DNA from: Mariniflexile sp044335535
GTDB lineage: Bacteria; Bacteroidota; Bacteroidia; Flavobacteriales; Flavobacteriaceae
Reading direction: 5' to 3'
Length of the DNA: 64,000 nucleotides
Assembly (NCBI RefSeq): GCF_044335535.1
Contig: NZ_JBIQVZ010000009.1
Span: 62,001-126,000, forward strand
Within the stretch, counting starts at the first letter, position 1. Each line of letters starts with the position of its first letter. The translations under genes and the position numbers were made by a program. The notes under the pieces were generated by a model. That model did no database searches, had not been told where the DNA came from, and saw only the letters and a program-made list of their open reading frames with translations. Positions 62,162 to 64,000 of this stretch are shown piece after piece.

Positions 62162-63343
62162 ATGGATAGACAACTTTTATTTTTTGACAAAAACTATTTT
62201 GCCTTTTATAAAAAATTAAAATCGGAACAAGGCAAAAAAATTATAAGTATCTCTGAGGGTTTACATAATTTTGATAAAATTGATGAGCTAGATGAATTTT
62301 CTCAAATAGTAGATATTTCTTCTCTAGCTGGACTTGAAAAACTACAATACAATGCAGAATTAGTAATTCCGAAATATCCTTACAGAACTATTTTTATTGC
62401 AGACAAAAATCATAAAGAACTATTTGAATTCCATTTAAGATACTTATTCAACAGTTTTTTGGATATCGACGTAGTAGAAGATATTGAAATAGAATATAGT
62501 CAAATAGATGGCACAGTAAAATCAAATGTTTTAAAGCATAATAAAATTGTCGATTTAGACTCTGAATCAATAAATAAATTTTCAAAAACATTTGCAAAAC
62601 AAATATATGGACATGAAAAATTCAAAGATGATTTTGCAGAATTAATCAGGAATTTTGGTGTTTTTAATAAGCTAGGAGAACACAAAATTTTATCTCTTTT
62701 CTTAATGGGAGATTCAGGTGTTGGCAAGACGGAAGTGGCTAGGGCAATTCATAAATCGCTTGGTGGTAAAAAGAAAATAGCAAAGATTAATTTCGGTAAC
62801 TATAGCAGTGATAATTCCTTGAATTCACTTATAGGAAGTCCAAGGGGTTATGTTGGAAGTGACGAAGGAGAAATTTTTATTAGAGTAAAGGAATCTGATA
62901 CAGGGTTAATCCTTATTGACGAGTTTGAAAAATCAAATTCAATGCTTTTTAACTATTTTTTGGATGTTTTGGAAAACGGAAAAATGATTAGTTCAATGGC
63001 GGAAGAAATTGACTTAAATGGATTTATAATAATATTTACATCTAACATAAGTAAAGAGGATTTTCCTAAAAGAATCTCACCAGAATTAAGGTCAAGGTTT
63101 GATTATAAAGGTTACTTTATGCCATTATTTTATAGTGATAAAAAGAAATTTGTTGAGTTTAGAATAAAAAATATCATTGAAAAGTTTAATGAAAACTACG
63201 AAGTTGAGCTTCCAAATGGTATAACCGACGATATATTTAATAGAATTAACGTTAGTAATTTTAAAAACATGCGTGATTTGAACAAAAACATAAAGGACAT
63301 ATTTGTAAAATATGTAATGGAAGTATTAATCCACAAAGAATAG
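62162..63343 (+). CDS. Compact ClpB/ClpA-type AAA+ ATPase
   Basis: A 393-residue protein with a unique N-terminal part (1-145, no recognised domain) and a single AAA_2-type module. Walker A is GDSGVGKT (183-190), the substrate-gripping pore loop is GYVG (229-232) within GSPRGYVGSDEGE, Walker B is LILIDE (249-254), sensor 1 is in IIIFTSNIS (Asn295), and an arginine finger lies in SPELRSRFD. The layout equals the second ATPase ring of ClpB without the first ring, middle domain or ClpP-binding loop. It likely threads or remodels a protein target chosen by its N-terminal part or its partner gene. Confidence 0.85.
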   Translation: MDRQLLFFDKNYFAFYKKLKSEQGKKIISISEGLHNFDKIDELDEFSQIVDISSLAGLEKLQYNAELVIPKYPYRTIFIADKNHKELFEFHLRYLFNSFLDIDVVEDIEIEYSQIDGTVKSNVLKHNKIVDLDSESINKFSKTFAKQIYGHEKFKDDFAELIRNFGVFNKLGEHKILSLFLMGDSGVGKTEVARAIHKSLGGKKKIAKINFGNYSSDNSLNSLIGSPRGYVGSDEGEIFIRVKESDTGLILIDEFEKSNSMLFNYFLDVLENGKMISSMAEEIDLNGFIIIFTSNISKEDFPKRISPELRSRFDYKGYFMPLFYSDKKKFVEFRIKNIIEKFNENYEVELPNGITDDIFNRINVSNFKNMRDLNKNIKDIFVKYVMEVLIHKE

Positions 63344-63502
63344 AAAAGCACTACACACAGTATTGGTAGTCGTTACATATGCCCATAAAAATCATGCTTC
63401 TCTCTTGTCTTTCATATAACGCAAAGCACATTTAGCTTTTGACATCACACAATCCTGCCCAAACAACCAAAAGCGCTTAATCTTCCCAACCCCTTCAACC
63501 CA

Positions 63503-63706
63503 TTACAATCCTGAGTTTCTCCTTGTTGGATGCATGGCTTGGTGCTCTTTAAACTGCCCGATTTCCTCCTTTAAGGTTTTGTTGAGGTTTTGGAGTAGGT
63601 TGTTTTGGAATTTCATAATGCCTATTAAATCGTGCATGGCATTTAGGTTTTCTAATTGTTTGAAGACTATTTGTTCTAAATTGGCTTTGGTGTATCTCGT
63701 GCTCAT
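63503..63706 (-). CDS. Small coiled-coil hypothetical protein
   Basis: A 67-residue frame with a coding-like codon pattern and a helical, heptad-like sequence (LEQIVFKQLENLNAMHDLIG then FQNNLLQNLNKTLKEEIGQF). I do not recognise it. It is preceded on its strand by an AT-rich gap and followed by about 160 bp without genes. It may be a real small protein, but short length and isolation limit confidence. Confidence 0.45.
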   Translation of the reverse strand: MSTRYTKANLEQIVFKQLENLNAMHDLIGIMKFQNNLLQNLNKTLKEEIGQFKEHQAMHPTRRNSGL

Positions 63707-63820
63707 AGTGTTTAATATCAGTAATTAATTTCGATATTAATCAGGGTTTGAAGTAAACATGCAACTTAAGCTTCGTTAATGATCTCCCTTAATAAATAAT
63801 TTTCGTTCAAAACAATTTGT

Positions 63821-63842
63821 AACTTATTTTTAAAAATAAGTT
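63821..63842. promoter_or_regulatory. Perfect 22-bp palindrome upstream of the last gene
   Basis: The half-site AACTTATTTTT is followed directly by its exact reverse complement. It lies 59 bp before the start of the secreted protein gene and could be an operator or the hairpin of a bidirectional terminator. AT-only arms lower its information content. Confidence 0.35.
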
Positions 63843-63901
63843 ATTTGCAAAATAAAGGTAAAAACAACTACAAACATATAGTAACTTAAGAGTATTTAAC
63901 A

Positions 63902-64000
63902 ATGAAAACAACAATTCTAATTCTTTTATTATTTATATCGGGCTTATCAATGGCACAACCAGGTAATGCTCTTAATTTTGATGGTGGCAATGATGTAGTA
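63902..64000 (+). CDS. Secreted protein, LamG-like start (5' part only)
   Basis: The first 33 codons of a gene cut by the window end. MKTTILILLLFISGLSMAQ is a signal peptide with cleavage after MAQ, and PGNALNFDGGNDVV is the usual opening strand of LamG/concanavalin-like domains (ALNFDGxND-V) in large secreted Bacteroidota proteins, many of which end in a type IX sorting domain. The rest of the protein is outside the window. Confidence 0.75.
   Translation, partial: MKTTILILLLFISGLSMAQPGNALNFDGGNDVV

Overview
The window is an AT-rich chromosomal segment from a member of the Bacteroidota, almost certainly the family Flavobacteriaceae. The evidence is SusC/SusD pairs with a hybrid two-component regulator, lipoproteins with acidic residues right after the lipid-bearing cysteine, a type IX secretion C-terminal domain, promoter-like TTG...TAnnTTTG boxes, several TTG start codons, and a tmRNA whose tag reads GENNYALAA. 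The genus cannot be fixed from the sequence alone.

Positions 1-21933 hold a xylan utilisation locus. A 3'-terminal fragment of a hybrid two-component sensor/AraC regulator is followed, after a 1.35 kb regulatory gap, by susC-susD-susC-susD, a SusE-like surface lipoprotein, a GH10 xylanase with two carbohydrate-binding modules inserted in its catalytic domain, a GH5 enzyme, and a 1347-residue secreted fusion of VCBS/ASPIC repeats with a vanadium-haloperoxidase/PAP2 domain. The order matches the xusA-B-C-D-E-xyn10A core known from Bacteroides and Prevotella. Surface enzymes would cut xylan, the SusD proteins bind fragments, the SusC channels import them, and the regulator senses an oligosaccharide.

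Positions 21934-33788 are mostly housekeeping: tmRNA, a saccharopine/alanine dehydrogenase-like enzyme, a short-chain dehydrogenase, a slipin, a reverse-strand operon (Coq4-like, SanA-like, DUF2809, DUF1361), a small winged-helix regulator with a membrane partner, a DUF1801 protein, kdsA and typA. Two copies of one 19-bp palindrome sit just before the start codons of the Coq4 operon and of the regulator operon. Positions 34180-44881 are a surface polysaccharide cluster: two flippases, GNAT, DegT aminotransferase, hexapeptide acyltransferase, sugar ketoisomerase and four glycosyltransferases. Together these suggest a 3-amino-3,6-dideoxyhexose.

Positions 44886-59298 carry ftsE, a large TPR protein with a beta-barrel partner, DUF1287, a methyltransferase, a YkgJ-type protein, a sterol-desaturase-family protein, a class C serine hydrolase, a DUF1343/NamZ-like muramidase and an FtsX/LolE-like permease. 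Positions 59990-63343 form an accessory island of unfamiliar genes ending in a compact ClpB-type AAA+ protein with an 8-bp-linked partner. This is the best candidate for an undescribed system. The window ends inside a secreted protein that begins like a LamG protein.

The striking non-coding feature is the density of small repeats. There are four copies of one MITE family, two other MITE-like elements, many REP-like hairpins with compensatory stem changes, and long degenerate 'word' arrays. In the NamZ-like gene these arrays have entered the reading frame at two internal places and at the C-terminus.
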